Assembly (NCBI GenBank): GCA_026770585.1 | Contig: MU646742.1 | Coordinates: forward strand, 90,772-102,524 | Direction: 5' to 3' | Length of the DNA stretch: 11,753 bases | Origin: Baffinella frigidus | Lineage: Eukaryota; Cryptophyceae; Cryptomonadales; Baffinellaceae | Shown here: piece after piece, positions 1 through 5,908 of the stretch | Layout: each line of letters opens with the position of its first letter | Position numbering within the stretch: position 1 is the first letter of the stretch | Position numbers and translations under genes: made by a program | Notes under the pieces: generated by a model | The model's database searches: none | What the model was told of the DNA's origin: nothing | The model's input: only the letters and a program-made list of their open reading frames with translations

Positions 1-32
1 CCCCCCCCGTCCCAAAGCTCTCAACCCGACGC

Positions 33-78
33 CATTTATTGATCGAAAGTTGCCACATTCATTGACCGAAAGTTGACA
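33..78. repeat. Tandem 23-bp repeat, two units
   Basis: Two adjacent 23-bp units, 33-55 and 56-78, share the pattern CATTYATTGAYCGAAAGTTG and differ at three positions. No coding role is seen. Confidence 0.75.
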
Positions 79-142
79 TGCCGACAGCGAACGCCGAGTT
101 GCTTTACAAAGTGTGCCGTCTTCCGCTGTCGAGCGACCGGCC

Positions 143-263
143 ACTTTCATAGGCTAACGGCCTGAAAATGGGGTAGTTGGGCCTACGGCATTGCCTAGGA
201 CCTCCTACCGCAGGCCGAGACTTTTTGGTCCTAGGATCCTTCGACGCTTTCGAAACTAACGTC
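143..263. repeat. CATAGGCTAACG foldback family, diverged copy 1
   Basis: It begins with CTTTCATAGGCTAACG and continues through a GGTAGTT segment and a GCCTACGG...GCCTAGG core, the same order as in 1348-1452. The core is diverged (TCCTACCGCAGG in place of CCTACCGTAGG). It ends near a TTTCGAAACTAACGTCC motif that also flanks the later copies. Confidence 0.6.
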
Positions 264-274
264 CCTGCCTTCTC

Positions 275-352
275 TTCTTCTTCTTCTTTATAACTCTCGA
301 TACAGGTCCCAGGAAGGCTGCGTTGAGTGATACCAAAGTCAATGAGCCTTAA
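275..352. repeat. Dispersed direct repeat (partner 6441-6527)
   Basis: It starts with a CTTCTTCTTCTTTAT run and carries CTCTCGA, ACAGGTCC and GAGTTGAGTGATAC-like blocks, ending in ATGAGCC. The same blocks appear in the same order at 6441-6527 with small indels. It abuts the foldback that starts at 347. Confidence 0.65.
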
Positions 353-443
353 GTGGCCAGTAGGCGCACACGCCCTACCGTAGGGCCCTAGGACCTGCCT
401 AGGGCGAGTTAGGGCGAATATTCGCCCGTCCGCCACTTAAGGG
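347..443. mobile_element. CTTAAGTGGCC foldback (MITE-like), copy A
   Basis: The arms CCTTAAGTGGCC and its near complement CGCCACTTAAGGG enclose a GC-rich core with the dyad CCTACCGTAGG at 374-384 and a second short dyad GCGAATATTCGC. Copies B (613-714), C (7042-7147) and D (8753-8856) share arms and core. At about 97 bp with no coding capacity, it fits a non-autonomous inverted-repeat element; that is inference from structure and copy number. A 110-codon minus-strand ORF across it is only a translation of the arms. Confidence 0.75.
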
Positions 444-455
444 ATATGAGCCTAA

Positions 456-581
456 CCACGCCAGGGCACTCGAAACATCCACTTTTGACATCTTTCAAGA
501 GAAATGCCTTGCATTCTTAAGTCAACCGCGTCAGATCTGACGCGGATAAGGCGTCGGTTTCCCTCGAGCCCTCTGGCGTGG
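456..581. mobile_element. CCACGCCAG foldback, copy A
   Basis: The left arm CCACGCCAGGGCACTCGA (from 456) is complementary to the right end CTCGAGCCCTCTGGCGTGG (to 581). The centre holds a perfect 20-bp palindrome at 526-545 with a BglII-type AGATCT middle. A second copy with the same internal order (ATCCAC, TTTGACATCTTTCA, ACTTAAGTCAA, GATAAGGCGTCGG) lies at 2944-3069. Confidence 0.75.
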
Positions 582-612
582 TACGGTCGCGTGATACTCG
601 AGACGAAAGAGA

Positions 613-714
613 TCCCTTAAGTTGCCAGTAGGCGCATACGCCCTACCGTAGGGCCCTAGGACCTGCCTAGGACCTCTTGGCGGTCAAATTGGACCTCCTG
701 GCCACTTAAGGGAT
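613..714. mobile_element. CTTAAGTGGCC foldback, copy B
   Basis: Arms TCCCTTAAGTTGCC and GGCCACTTAAGGGA. The core matches copy A almost base for base over AGTAGGCGCAYACGCCC and includes CCTACCGTAGG at 642-652. The inner right part (CCTCTTGGCGGTC) differs from copy A and recurs alone near 7918-7941. Confidence 0.75.
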
Positions 715-776
715 CACACGTCATCAATTGGTAACGTCCCTGCCACGCAAGATTCTAGGGCGGAGTGGCCCACAGG

Positions 777-802
777 AGAAATAGTCGAATTCGACTATTT
801 CT
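777..802. repeat. Perfect 26-bp palindrome
   Basis: The half AGAAATAGTCGAA is followed directly by its exact complement, with an EcoRI-type GAATTC at the centre. It would extrude as a 13-bp hairpin with no loop. A related CCCACAGGAAAATCGAAATTTCG block starts at 827, so the surroundings are also repetitive. No gene is seen between 715 and 960. Confidence 0.85.
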
Positions 803-961
803 TAAGTTCATAAGTGGACATTCTTCCCACAGGAAAATCGAAATTTCGGAAAGTTGTTACAAATTCCGTGTGAACTGGCTTGTTTTCCCAGGTCAGCCTT
901 ACACTCTTGCGTGGTGCCAGGTCCTAATCCGGGAACGTAATTCAATTTAATGAACGCGGGA

Positions 962-1074
962 AACGAACTTTACTACACCGAAGTCTCACACTAGTAACAG
1001 TAAAGCATGTGTGTAGTAAATTTGTTCGCCCATTTTCATTTAATTAAATGGGTATCCTATTTTTATTTAATTAA
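962..1074. mobile_element. TACTACAC-core foldback, copy 1
   Basis: The left core AACGAACTTTACTACAC (962-978) is complementary to GTGTAGTAAATTTGTTCG on the right, with a loop of about 30 nt containing ACTAGTAACAG. On the right it continues into CCCATTTTCATTTAATTAAATGGG and a second ATTTAATTAAA. The same core is found at 5765-5885, 8496-8616 and 9541-9608 inside different outer arms. Confidence 0.7.
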
Positions 1075-1081
1075 ACGAGTG

Positions 1082-1340
1082 TCCCCGTATCGGGACCGCT
1101 TCCGGTCGGCATGCGAGCTAGTCCCAGCACCAAATAGAGTGAATCTCAGGAATGTCCTTCTAAACGAAGATTTGTACCAAGAACTTGTAGGGTTCTAAAA
1201 TATTCGTACTTTTAGGGCTTTAAAATGTCTGGATTTGGTCTTATCGCTTAGGGGTTATTCAAAACCCCTTCGAAGTCCGCTATGTGCACCGTACGAGCGT
1301 GTCCTCAGAGCAGAAGGACCTCCAGTAGTCTTGCATCTAA
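1082..1340. other. Intergenic stretch with one dispersed repeat
   Basis: No gene is recognised. Bases 1236-1285 (GGTCTTATCGCTTAGGGG, then TTATTCAA and CGAAGTCCGC) match 5032-5074 in inverted orientation over about 45 bp. The plus strand from 1082 to 1198 is open and of protein-like composition, but I recognise no family and do not call it a gene. Confidence 0.5.
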
Positions 1341-1347
1341 CTTCCCA

Positions 1348-1452
1348 ACCCTTTCGAAACTTTCATAGGCTAACGTCCTGAGAACCGGGTAGTTAAGCCT
1401 ACGGTATTGCCTACGGTAGGCCGTAGGGGCCTAGGGGGGGTCCTACGAAACA
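1348..1452. repeat. CATAGGCTAACG family, copy 2 (left arm of a cluster)
   Basis: It reads TTTCATAGGCTAACGTCCTGA, then ACCGGGTAGTTAAGCCTACGG, then the dyad CCTACGGTAGG (1410-1420), and ends GGGGGTCCTACGAAAC. Bases 1722-1796 hold the same sequence inverted, and 1684-1710 repeat its right end directly. The two form the arms of a cluster around the 171-bp foldback at 1475-1645. Confidence 0.7.
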
Positions 1453-1474
1453 TTAGTCCAACCCTTTCGGAACT

Positions 1475-1645
1475 AGAGCGCTGTGCAGAGAAGTTGGCCA
1501 CGGGAGATAATGGAAAATCGAGAAAATGGAGCCCTTGTGTCGACTTTTGAGAAATTTAGTACCATGAATTTCTCAACAGTGGACAAAATGGCTCCAATTT
1601 TTCCATTTCCCCATTTTTTGGTGGCCAACTTCTCTGCACCGCTCT
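1475..1645. mobile_element. 171-bp foldback element
   Basis: The left arm starts AGAGCGCTGTGCAGAGAAG and runs to TTGGCCAC at 1501. The right arm (1621-1645) is its complement except for two extra bases on the left. It is flanked by direct repeats CCAACCCTTTCGGAACT at 1458-1474 and 1652-1668, too long for an ordinary target-site duplication but notable. The interior (AAAATGGAGCC / AAAATGGCTCC) is also partly dyadic. A second, interrupted copy lies at 8451-8728. Confidence 0.8.
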
Positions 1646-1674
1646 ACCTTCCCAACCCTTTCGGAACTAACGTC

Positions 1675-1796
1675 CCTACGGTAGGCCGTAGGGGCCTAGG
1701 GGGGGTCCTACGAAACCTTAGGTCCTAGGGGCCCTACGGCCTACCGTAGGCAATACCGTAGGCCTAACTACCCGGTTTTCAGGACGTTGACCGATT
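1675..1796. repeat. CATAGGCTAACG family, copy 3 (inverted)
   Basis: It has dyads CCTACGGTAGG at 1675-1685 and CCTACCGTAGG at 1740-1750. The right part (GCAATACCGTAGGCC, TAACTACCCGGTTTTCAGGACG) is the reverse complement of 1363-1415. The copy closes the inverted-repeat cluster that begins at 1348. Confidence 0.7.
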
Positions 1797-1853
1797 AATG
1801 ACCCTCCCACGTCCACAAAAGGTGCCGGAGGTCCCCGCAAAACGCTCCTCCAA

Positions 1854-1973
1854 GGGCTCAAACGCCACGGGAGAAAAGGGCTCCAACGCAGCAGGAGAAA
1901 AGGGCTCCAACGCCACGGGAGAAAAGGGCTCAAACGCCACGGGAAAAAAGGGCTCAAACGCCACGGGGGGACC
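1854..1973. repeat. 24-bp minisatellite, five units
   Basis: There are five contiguous 24-bp units of the pattern GGGCTCMAACGCCACGGGAG plus four A, with a few substitutions per unit. Because the unit is a multiple of three, both strands stay open: the plus frame repeats KGSNATGE and the minus frame a VAFEPFSP-like octet. That explains the ORFs here. A short secreted or repeat protein is not excluded, but nothing else supports one. Confidence 0.85.
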
Positions 1974-2037
1974 GCCTCCCCCGACGCTCGCGTTCCCGGG
2001 GATGCTGCCGCCTGCAAGCAAGGTCTAGTATATTTGA

Positions 2038-2059
2038 ATGTATATATATATATATATAT

Positions 2060-2128
<69 letters not shown>

Positions 2129-2162
2129 TGTATATATATATGCATGTATATGTGTATATGTA
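2038..2162. repeat. TA and GATA microsatellite
   Basis: A TA run (to about 2062) passes into about 17 GATA/TAGA units with one break, then TATATG/TATGTG variants. ORFs across it encode only IYLSIYLS-type strings. Confidence 0.95.
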
Positions 2163-2228
2163 TCGCGTTCCCGGGGATGCTGCGCGCAAGAACTCCTCTT
2201 CCGCCCGCAAGCAAGGTCTAGTATATTC

Positions 2229-2368
2229 AATATATTCAATATATATATATATGTATATATATTCAAATATAGATATATAGATACATGTATATATGTAAAT
2301 ATAAATATATATATATGTGTGTGTGTGTATATATGTATATATGTATGTTTGTATATATGTATATTTAT
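2229..2368. repeat. Compound TA/TG microsatellite
   Basis: It comprises TATTCAA repeats, an AT run, a GTGTGTGTG run near 2317-2328 and TATATGTA repeats. It is the second spacer of the higher-order repeat. Confidence 0.95.
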
Positions 2369-2439
2369 CGCGTTCCCGGGGATGCTGCGCGCCAGAACTC
2401 CTCTTCTTCCCGCAAGCAAGGCCAACCTCTCCCCCAATG

Positions 2440-2520
2440 CTTCAACATTACTAGTGAGAACGAACTGTGTAGTAATTTCTGTTGCCAGGAAGCGAAAGAA
2501 CTATACGTTTCCCCGGATAA
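2440..2520. repeat. Half copy of the TACTACAC-core element
   Basis: Only the right core is present (GTGTAGTAATTTCTGTTGCC), followed by AGGAARCGAAAGAA and GTTTCCCCGGATAA. The same right flank follows the half copy at 6745-6815, so the two belong to one subfamily. A 16-bp perfect palindrome (TTGGAGGC plus its complement) follows at 2532-2547. Confidence 0.65.
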
Positions 2521-2554
2521 ATGTGGCTGCCTTGGAGGCGCCTCCAACGCAGCG

Positions 2555-2666
2555 TATTTTAAATGTGGGGTTGTTAAATTGTGACCAAACCTGCCCGTGA
2601 CTGATACTAACGTGACCAAACCTGCCTGTGACTGGTACTAAATTTAACAACCCCACATCTAAAATA
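2555..2666. mobile_element. Foldback with internal 31-bp tandem repeat
   Basis: The arms at 2555-2580 and 2641-2666 are complementary at 25 of 26 positions (core AAATGTGGGGTTGTTAAATT). Between them two 31-bp units (2581-2611, 2612-2642) start GTGACCAAACCTGCC and differ at only a few positions. The left arm alone recurs near 11534-11556. Confidence 0.8.
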
Positions 2667-2943
2667 GTCCCTCTTTCAGCCTCGAGTGGGTTGCCTCACC
2701 TTTGGCGAGCGCGGGCTGTTTTTTTTCTGCGTATACGTTGTTTGCATACTTGGTGATATATGACTCTGGGTAGGTGACTCTCTAGAGCATCTTTCTGCTC
2801 TCGCGTGTCGCCTCCGAGAGAGGCGCCCCGCGAATGTGCGAGTTTTTCTAGGGTTTAGAAAAACTTTAAAAAACGGTTAAAAAAAACCCAAACCATGCAT
2901 ACCCTGCCGATTCTTCAGCATTCGCGAGAATGTCACACCCTGT
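2667..2943. other. Stretch without recognised features
   Basis: No gene or clear repeat is seen. It has a run of eight T near 2719, a small dyad at GCCTCCGAGAGAGGCGCC and an A-rich patch at 2861-2890. Confidence 0.5.
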
Positions 2944-3069
2944 CCACGCCAGAGGGCTCGAAACATCCACGTTTGACATCTTTCAGGGGAAATCCCCTGG
3001 AAACTTAAGTCAACGACCCCAGATCTGGCGTGGATAAGGCGTCGGTTTCCCTCGAGCCCTCTGGCGTGG
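2944..3069. mobile_element. CCACGCCAG foldback, copy B
   Basis: The arms CCACGCCAGAGGGCTCGA and CTCGAGCCCTCTGGCGTGG are more nearly exact complements than in copy A (456-581). The interior follows copy A in order. The central dyad is weaker (CCCCAGATCTGGCG). Confidence 0.8.
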
Positions 3070-3107
3070 GTCCACTGAGGGTATCTGGCGTGGGTCCACT
3101 GAGGGCG
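3060..3107. repeat. 24-bp tandem repeat, two units
   Basis: Two units of TCTGGCGTGGGTCCACTGAG plus four bases overlap the right end of the preceding foldback. They suggest local duplication of the element's end with its flank. Confidence 0.75.
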
Positions 3108-3198
3108 GTGAGGTCCTAGTCTTGCAAGGTCTTCACCGAAGGGAATACATGGTGGCCATGTTGGTTTCGATCCGTAACAAACACACTGCGCTCTCTCT

Positions 3199-3324
3199 CC
3201 ACTCAGATGGCTACGGTGACCACTCAGCCCCGGATAGCCGGGGTAACGTGACCATTTCCCGGTAGAACCCGAAGAAAAGGATCCAATTCCGGTTCAAAAG
3301 TGGTCACCGTAGCCTTCTGAGTGG
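3199..3324. mobile_element. 126-bp foldback
   Basis: The arms at 3199-3224 and 3299-3324 are complementary at 25 of 26 positions (core GGCTACGGTGACCACT). The inside has a small dyad at CCCCGGATAGCCGGGG. It is directly followed by the 21-bp minisatellite. Confidence 0.8.
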
Positions 3325-3339
3325 TGGCGTACGCAGTGC

Positions 3340-3444
3340 CCTATCCTTGCCAACCGCAGCCCTATCCTCGCGAACCGCCGCCATATCCTCGCCAACCGCC
3401 GCCCTATCCTCGCCAACCGCCGCCCTATCCTCTCCAACCGCAGG
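3340..3444. repeat. 21-bp minisatellite, five units
   Basis: Five 21-bp units of CCTATCCTCGCCAACCGCCGC with few substitutions. The unit keeps frames open, giving proline-rich PYPRQPP on the plus strand and RIGRRLA-type strings on the minus strand. The overlapping ORFs have no other gene signal. Confidence 0.9.
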
Positions 3445-3455
3445 CGGCAGTCCCC

Positions 3456-3496
3456 AAGGCCGGGTGTCCTCTCCTGGCGCGCCTCTCCAGCATCGC
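3456..3496. repeat. Dispersed 41-bp repeat (partner 4305-4345)
   Basis: It begins AAGGCCGGGTGTCCTCTCC and includes GGCGCGCCTCTCCAGCATCG. The partner at 4305-4345 differs by one base (T to C) in this span. Confidence 0.85.
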
Positions 3497-3702
3497 AAGG
3501 TCCCCCCTCCACCCCCACAGACTACACGGAGTTGCCCCCCTCCCATCCATACAGTGGGCTTCGACACGGAGTTCACCCGGAAAGTCCGCACTCTAAGTCT
3601 GTCTCAGTCTATTCGACCTCGCCATGTTGGTGAGCGTATTTATACTAGCCCTTGCCAAATAGCGTGTTACGAGGCGTGTAATTTAATTCCGATCCTTTTG
3701 AA

Positions 3703-3934
3703 AATTCTGACCCTTTTTTACCACACAAACGATTTCATTTGTACCACGAGATTTCCGCTATAATACCGTTTAAAACTCAAAAGCTTCTATAAACGACGTT
3801 TTTGTCGTTTTTTTGCCTTGATCGATTTCCTTCTTTACTACACGTTTCGCGAAGCAATTCAGCCGCTAACTGACTAGTTGACTAATTCGAGATCAAATTG
3901 TATGGGAACTGTGTGGTAAGAAAGGGTCAGAATT
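3703..3934. mobile_element. 232-bp foldback
   Basis: The arms at 3703-3727 and 3910-3934 are complementary at 24 of 25 positions (AATTCTGACCCTTT, TTACCACACA). The interior is AT-rich with a small hairpin near 3791-3811 (AAACGAC / GTCGTTT) and a TTTACTACACGTTTCG motif at 3835-3850 resembling the TACTACAC core. No coding capacity is seen. Confidence 0.8.
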
Positions 3935-4143
3935 ATCCAGAGAATGTTTCGGCAGCTGTAAAAGGGCCGGTTTTCAACTGGCCTTAGTTCAAACACTCGT
4001 TAATTATTTTCTGAGATTTTTGGCCAAGAGTGGTCACGCTGACCTCGCCTTCAAAACGACCTGAAGGACTTGGGGTAAATTTTTCCGCCTTCCAAATCCT
4101 TTTCTCGTCCGAAAAAAGGGTCGTCCTTAGATTACCTACCTCG
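3935..4143. other. Stretch without a recognised gene
   Basis: A 60-codon minus-strand ORF covers 3984-4166. It contains an LFSDEKRIW string that faintly recalls DDE transposases, but nothing around it matches and it is not called. No clear repeat is seen in 3935-4140. Confidence 0.4.
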
Positions 4144-4304
4144 TAGACACTAGCCCCAAACCCCACAAAAGGTTGCGGAGAACCCGACGCGAGTGAGGCA
4201 GAGCTAGACCACCTTTCCGTTACCTTATCCGTAGGAATCCCCCTATGCCCCTACGGGTTTCCTACCGTAGGGTGCCAGGTCTTAGCACCAGTGCGATCTC
4301 GCGG
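4144..4304. repeat. Dispersed repeat, filled copy (partner 4671-4729)
   Basis: It starts TAGACACTAGCCCCAAACCC, runs to GGTTGCGGAGA near 4181, and resumes with AGCACCAGTGCGATCT at 4284. In the partner at 4671-4729 these two parts are contiguous. About 102 bp (4182-4283) are therefore inserted here, and most of the insert (4209-4283) matches 5072-5147 in inverted orientation. Confidence 0.8.
4182..4283 (-). mobile_element. Short derivative of the 5072-5360 element
   Basis: Read on the minus strand it goes TAAGACCT, CCCTACGGTAGGAAACCC, GGATAAGGTAACGGAAAGGTGG, then jumps to TCTAGCTCTGCCTCACTCGC. The long version at 5072-5360 has the same ends with about 185 bp more in the middle. This is what an internal deletion derivative of one element would look like. 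It carries the dyad CCTACCGTAGG at 4261-4271. Confidence 0.7.
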
Positions 4305-4345
4305 AAGGCCGGGCGTCCTCTCCTGGCGCGCCTCTCCAGCATCGA
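4305..4345. repeat. Dispersed 41-bp repeat (partner 3456-3496)
   Basis: It is near-identical to 3456-3496, with one difference. It directly follows the repeat ending at 4304. Confidence 0.85.
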
Positions 4346-4348
4346 AGG

Positions 4349-4540
4349 TACAGTCCACATACCCTAACACAGGCTACCGTAACACATACTCACCCTCCAC
4401 ACATACTCCTTCGGCCGGCCCCCGATTTCCCCCTGCAAGGAAGTATGCCTGAAGGGTGGACACCAGAACGCATACCTACCCTCCATACATACTCAATCAG
4501 TTCGGCCCCGACAGGTATGTGTTAGGGTAGGTCCACTGTA
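4349..4540. mobile_element. 192-bp foldback with internal repeat
   Basis: The arms at 4349-4370 and 4519-4540 are complementary at about 19 of 22 positions (TACAGT, TACCCTAACAC). The inside has a diverged direct repeat of CCCTCCAYACATACTC followed by TTCGGCC at about 4392-4414 and 4479-4507. Confidence 0.7.
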
Positions 4541-4650
4541 CCCCCTCCACAAGAAACCCCCCCCCCCTAGGGCCCTACAGTAGCCCTATGCCTAGGGTCC
4601 TACGGTCCCTAGGGGGGGGGGCAGTTTCTTATGAGCGAGGTACCCCTGTA
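4541..4650. mobile_element. GGTACC-arm foldback, copy a
   Basis: The right arm is complete: GTTTCTTATGAGCGAGGTACCCCTGTA ends at 4650 (given here as family motif). The left arm is degraded to AAGAAAC preceded by a GTACC-like trace. The GC-rich core between C and G runs reads CCTAGGGCCCTACAGTAGCC. Other copies: 5440-5562, 7145-7248, 7275-7369, 7752-7809 and 9200-9290. Confidence 0.7.
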
Positions 4651-4670
4651 GACCTTGCCAAATAGCGTCT

Positions 4671-4729
4671 TAGACACTAGCCCCAAACCCCACGAGAGGT
4701 TGCGGAGAAGCACCAGTGCGATCTTGCGG
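4671..4729. repeat. Dispersed repeat, empty copy (partner 4144-4304)
   Basis: It holds TAGACACTAGCCCCAAACCC through GGTTGCGGAGA, joined directly to AGCACCAGTGCGATCTTGCG. It shows the state of the repeat without the insert found in 4182-4283. It abuts the polymerase relic that starts about 4734. Confidence 0.8.
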
Positions 4730-4733
4730 TCAA

Positions 4734-5034
4734 CACCATTTTGATTATATGAAGCCTAAATATGGAGATAAATGTAAATTGTTAGCAACTGATACGGATT
4801 CGTTCTTCTATCTACGGGGGAGGGGTAGGTGTCTTATCTAGGCAACCGGAAAGCATATCTTGCGGTTACCGGCAGGCTCAAAGTCAATTATTTGTGGGCA
4901 TTTCCGGTAACTTTGGTCGATTTCAAGGGGAAATGATAGATGGACGCAGGGCGTAAAAAGACATGTAGCTCTCCCGCGTAGATGGTGTCGAAACCGCTGA
5001 TATTTATAAAGATATCTCTGTAGCGTCCTTCACG
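4734..5034 (+). pseudogene. Family-B DNA polymerase relic, Polinton/virus-like, broken
   Basis: The plus strand from about 4734 to 4814 reads as a piece of the palm of a family-B DNA polymerase of the protein-primed kind. A KPKYGDK stretch leads into the metal-binding motif TDTDS at 4788-4802. A second piece from about 4987 to 5030 carries a DIYKDI-like string expected shortly after that motif, but in another frame. The pieces are split by a 174-bp inverted-repeat segment (4810-4983). No start, exonuclease domain or downstream palm/thumb is present, and a stop follows at 5065. Such polymerases occur in Polintons/Mavericks, related viruses and linear organellar plasmids, and the source cannot be chosen from about 45 residues. 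From 5032 the sequence belongs to a dispersed repeat. It is inactive as it stands. Confidence 0.75.
4810..4983. mobile_element. 174-bp inverted-repeat insertion in the polymerase relic
   Basis: The ends ATCTACGGGGGAG (from 4810) and CTCCCGCGTAGAT (to 4983) are complementary apart from one base. The inside contains another dyad (CTTGCGGTTACCGGCAGG with CCGGTAAC-type partners). Its position exactly between the two coding pieces supports insertion. The target duplication is not clear. Confidence 0.65.
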
Positions 5035-5074
5035 GCGGACTTCGCAGGGATCTTGAATAACCCCTAAGCGATAA
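5032..5074. repeat. Dispersed repeat (inverted partner 1236-1285)
   Basis: It contains GCGGACTTCG, TTGAATAACCCCTAAGCG and ATAAGACC, the reverse complement of 1236-1285 with about six differences and a short gap. It joins the polymerase relic to the next element. Confidence 0.7.
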
Positions 5075-5360
5075 GACCTAGGACCCTACGGTAGGAAACC
5101 CGTAGGGGCATAGGAGGGTTCCTACGGATAAGGTGACGGAAAGGTGGCCCGATTTGGGCCGGAAATCCCTTCTTAGCCCGCTGTGTGGTCTACCACCAGC
5201 CACCAGAAGTGAATCAAATCGAGGTAATGGCAAAAGTTGATTTGCCCTGGATAGTACACTTTTTTCATGTACCTTGCCGGGGAAAGCAACGTTTGCCGTC
5301 ACCTCAGTTTGGTTCACTTCTGGTGGCTAGTGGTAGCTCTGCCTCACGCGCGTTCACCGA
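5072..5360 (+). mobile_element. Long version of the 4182-4283 element
   Basis: It begins TAAGACCTAGGACCCTACGG, with the dyad CCTACGGTAGG at 5085-5095, passes through GGAAAGGTGGCCCGATTTGG, and near 5333-5350 reaches TAGCTCTGCCTCACGCGCG. Both ends match the short derivative at 4182-4283. A foldback occupies 5192-5334. The piece around 5124-5190 recurs at 5998-6063, giving a third, partial copy. No ORF with recognisable function is present. Confidence 0.65.
5192..5334. mobile_element. 143-bp foldback nested in the long element
   Basis: The arms at 5192-5218 and 5308-5334 are complementary at 25 of 27 positions (core AGCCACCAGAAGTGAA). It interrupts the host element, since the homologous copy near 6045 continues with different sequence after CCCGCTATGTGG. 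ORFs over it come from the arms. Confidence 0.8.
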
Positions 5361-5439
5361 CTATTCTCAAGTTGACACGCTGGGTTCGCGGTACAAATCC
5401 GTCAACTTTGGAGCGGGCAAGCGCCAATTTGGTGAGCCC

Positions 5440-5562
5440 TACAGGGGTACCTCGCTCATAAGAAACCACTTCCCCCTAGGACCCTACAGTAGGCCTATGC
5501 ATAGGGTCCTATGGTGGTCCTAGGGGGTGGCGGCGGTTTCTTATGATCGAGGTACCCCTGTA
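5440..5562. mobile_element. GGTACC-arm foldback, copy b (most complete)
   Basis: The left arm TACAGGGGTACCTCGCTCAT plus AAGAAAC is complementary to the right arm ending GAGGTACCCCTGTA, with one mismatch. The core between runs of C and G includes CCTACAGTAGG (5483-5493) and CATAGGGTCCTATGG. This is the reference copy of the family because both 28-bp arms are intact. Confidence 0.85.
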
Positions 5563-5607
5563 AGAGACTGGGGAAAAGCTGAACTCTCTCCCCTATCTGC
5601 TCCCAAT

Positions 5608-5634
5608 CCGGGCGAGTATTTGAGATAAACACGT
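5608..5634. repeat. Solo arm of the GAGTATTT outer-arm element
   Basis: CCGGGCGAGTATTTGAGATA followed by AACACG matches the left outer arm of the element at 5751-5908. No right arm or TACTACAC core follows. Confidence 0.65.
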
Positions 5635-5640
5635 GTTTAC

Positions 5641-5696
5641 AAGTGGACCCTACTAAGTGGACCGTACTAAGTGGACGGCACTGAGTGGACCACTCT
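5641..5696. repeat. 14-bp tandem repeat, four units
   Basis: Four units of RAGTGGACCSTACT with increasing divergence to the right. Confidence 0.85.
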
Positions 5697-5750
5697 GAGG
5701 CCCTGCCTCAGCTGTGTTCCGCGTTTCGGGAGCAGGATTCGGGGGTTAGG

Positions 5751-5908
5751 GATCTCACCCGGACGAGTATTTGTGATAAACACGCACCGGTGACGAAATT
5801 TACTACACAAATTCTTTGATAATTACCAGCATGATCCATTTGTGTAGTAAATTTTGTTACCGGTGCGTATTTATCACAAATACTCTCGCCGAGATGAGAT
5901 CGATCTCA
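5751..5908. mobile_element. TACTACAC-core foldback, copy 2, with GAGTATTT arms
   Basis: The inner 48-nt arms (5765-5812 and 5838-5885) are complementary at about 45 of 48 positions, with a 25-nt loop. They run from GAGTATTTGTGATAAA at the outside to the AAATTTACTACACAAAT core. The ends GATCTCACCCGGACG and CGCCGAGATGAGATC extend the terminal repeat. An 18-bp perfect palindrome GATGAGATCGATCTCATC sits on the right border (5893-5910). It is the same structure as 8483-8632. Confidence 0.85.

Larger units (their letters stand above)
1987..2430. repeat. Higher-order repeat: GC-rich unit x3 with microsatellite spacers
   Basis: A GC-rich unit beginning CGCGTTCCCGGGGATGCTG and containing CCGCAAGCAAGG occurs at about 1989-2034, 2163-2228 and 2369-2422. 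The first copy lacks an internal segment (CGCAAGAACTCCTCTTCCG). Copies are separated by 130-140 bp of TA-rich microsatellite, so a compound unit of about 190-205 bp appears to have been tandemly duplicated. Confidence 0.8.

Noticed and set aside
104-436. 110-codon minus-strand ORF with GPYGRACAPTGHLR
   Set aside because: The same string is produced by the CTTAAGTGGCC element at 7042-7147, so it is a translation of a MITE arm.
1082-1198. Protein-like open frame ending LLNEDLYQELVGF
   Set aside because: Composition looks like coding sequence, but I recognise no family and see no splice or start context. It could be an unrecognised relic.
1718-2437. 239-codon minus-strand ORF, the longest in the window
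   Set aside because: It is mostly IYLSIYLS and IYIYIY strings from the GATA/TA microsatellites plus the 24-bp minisatellite. It has no domain or gene context.
3984-4166. Minus-strand LFSDEKRIW string as a possible Tc1/mariner transposase
   Set aside because: Only a handful of residues resemble the DDE block, and the rest of the ORF does not follow the family.
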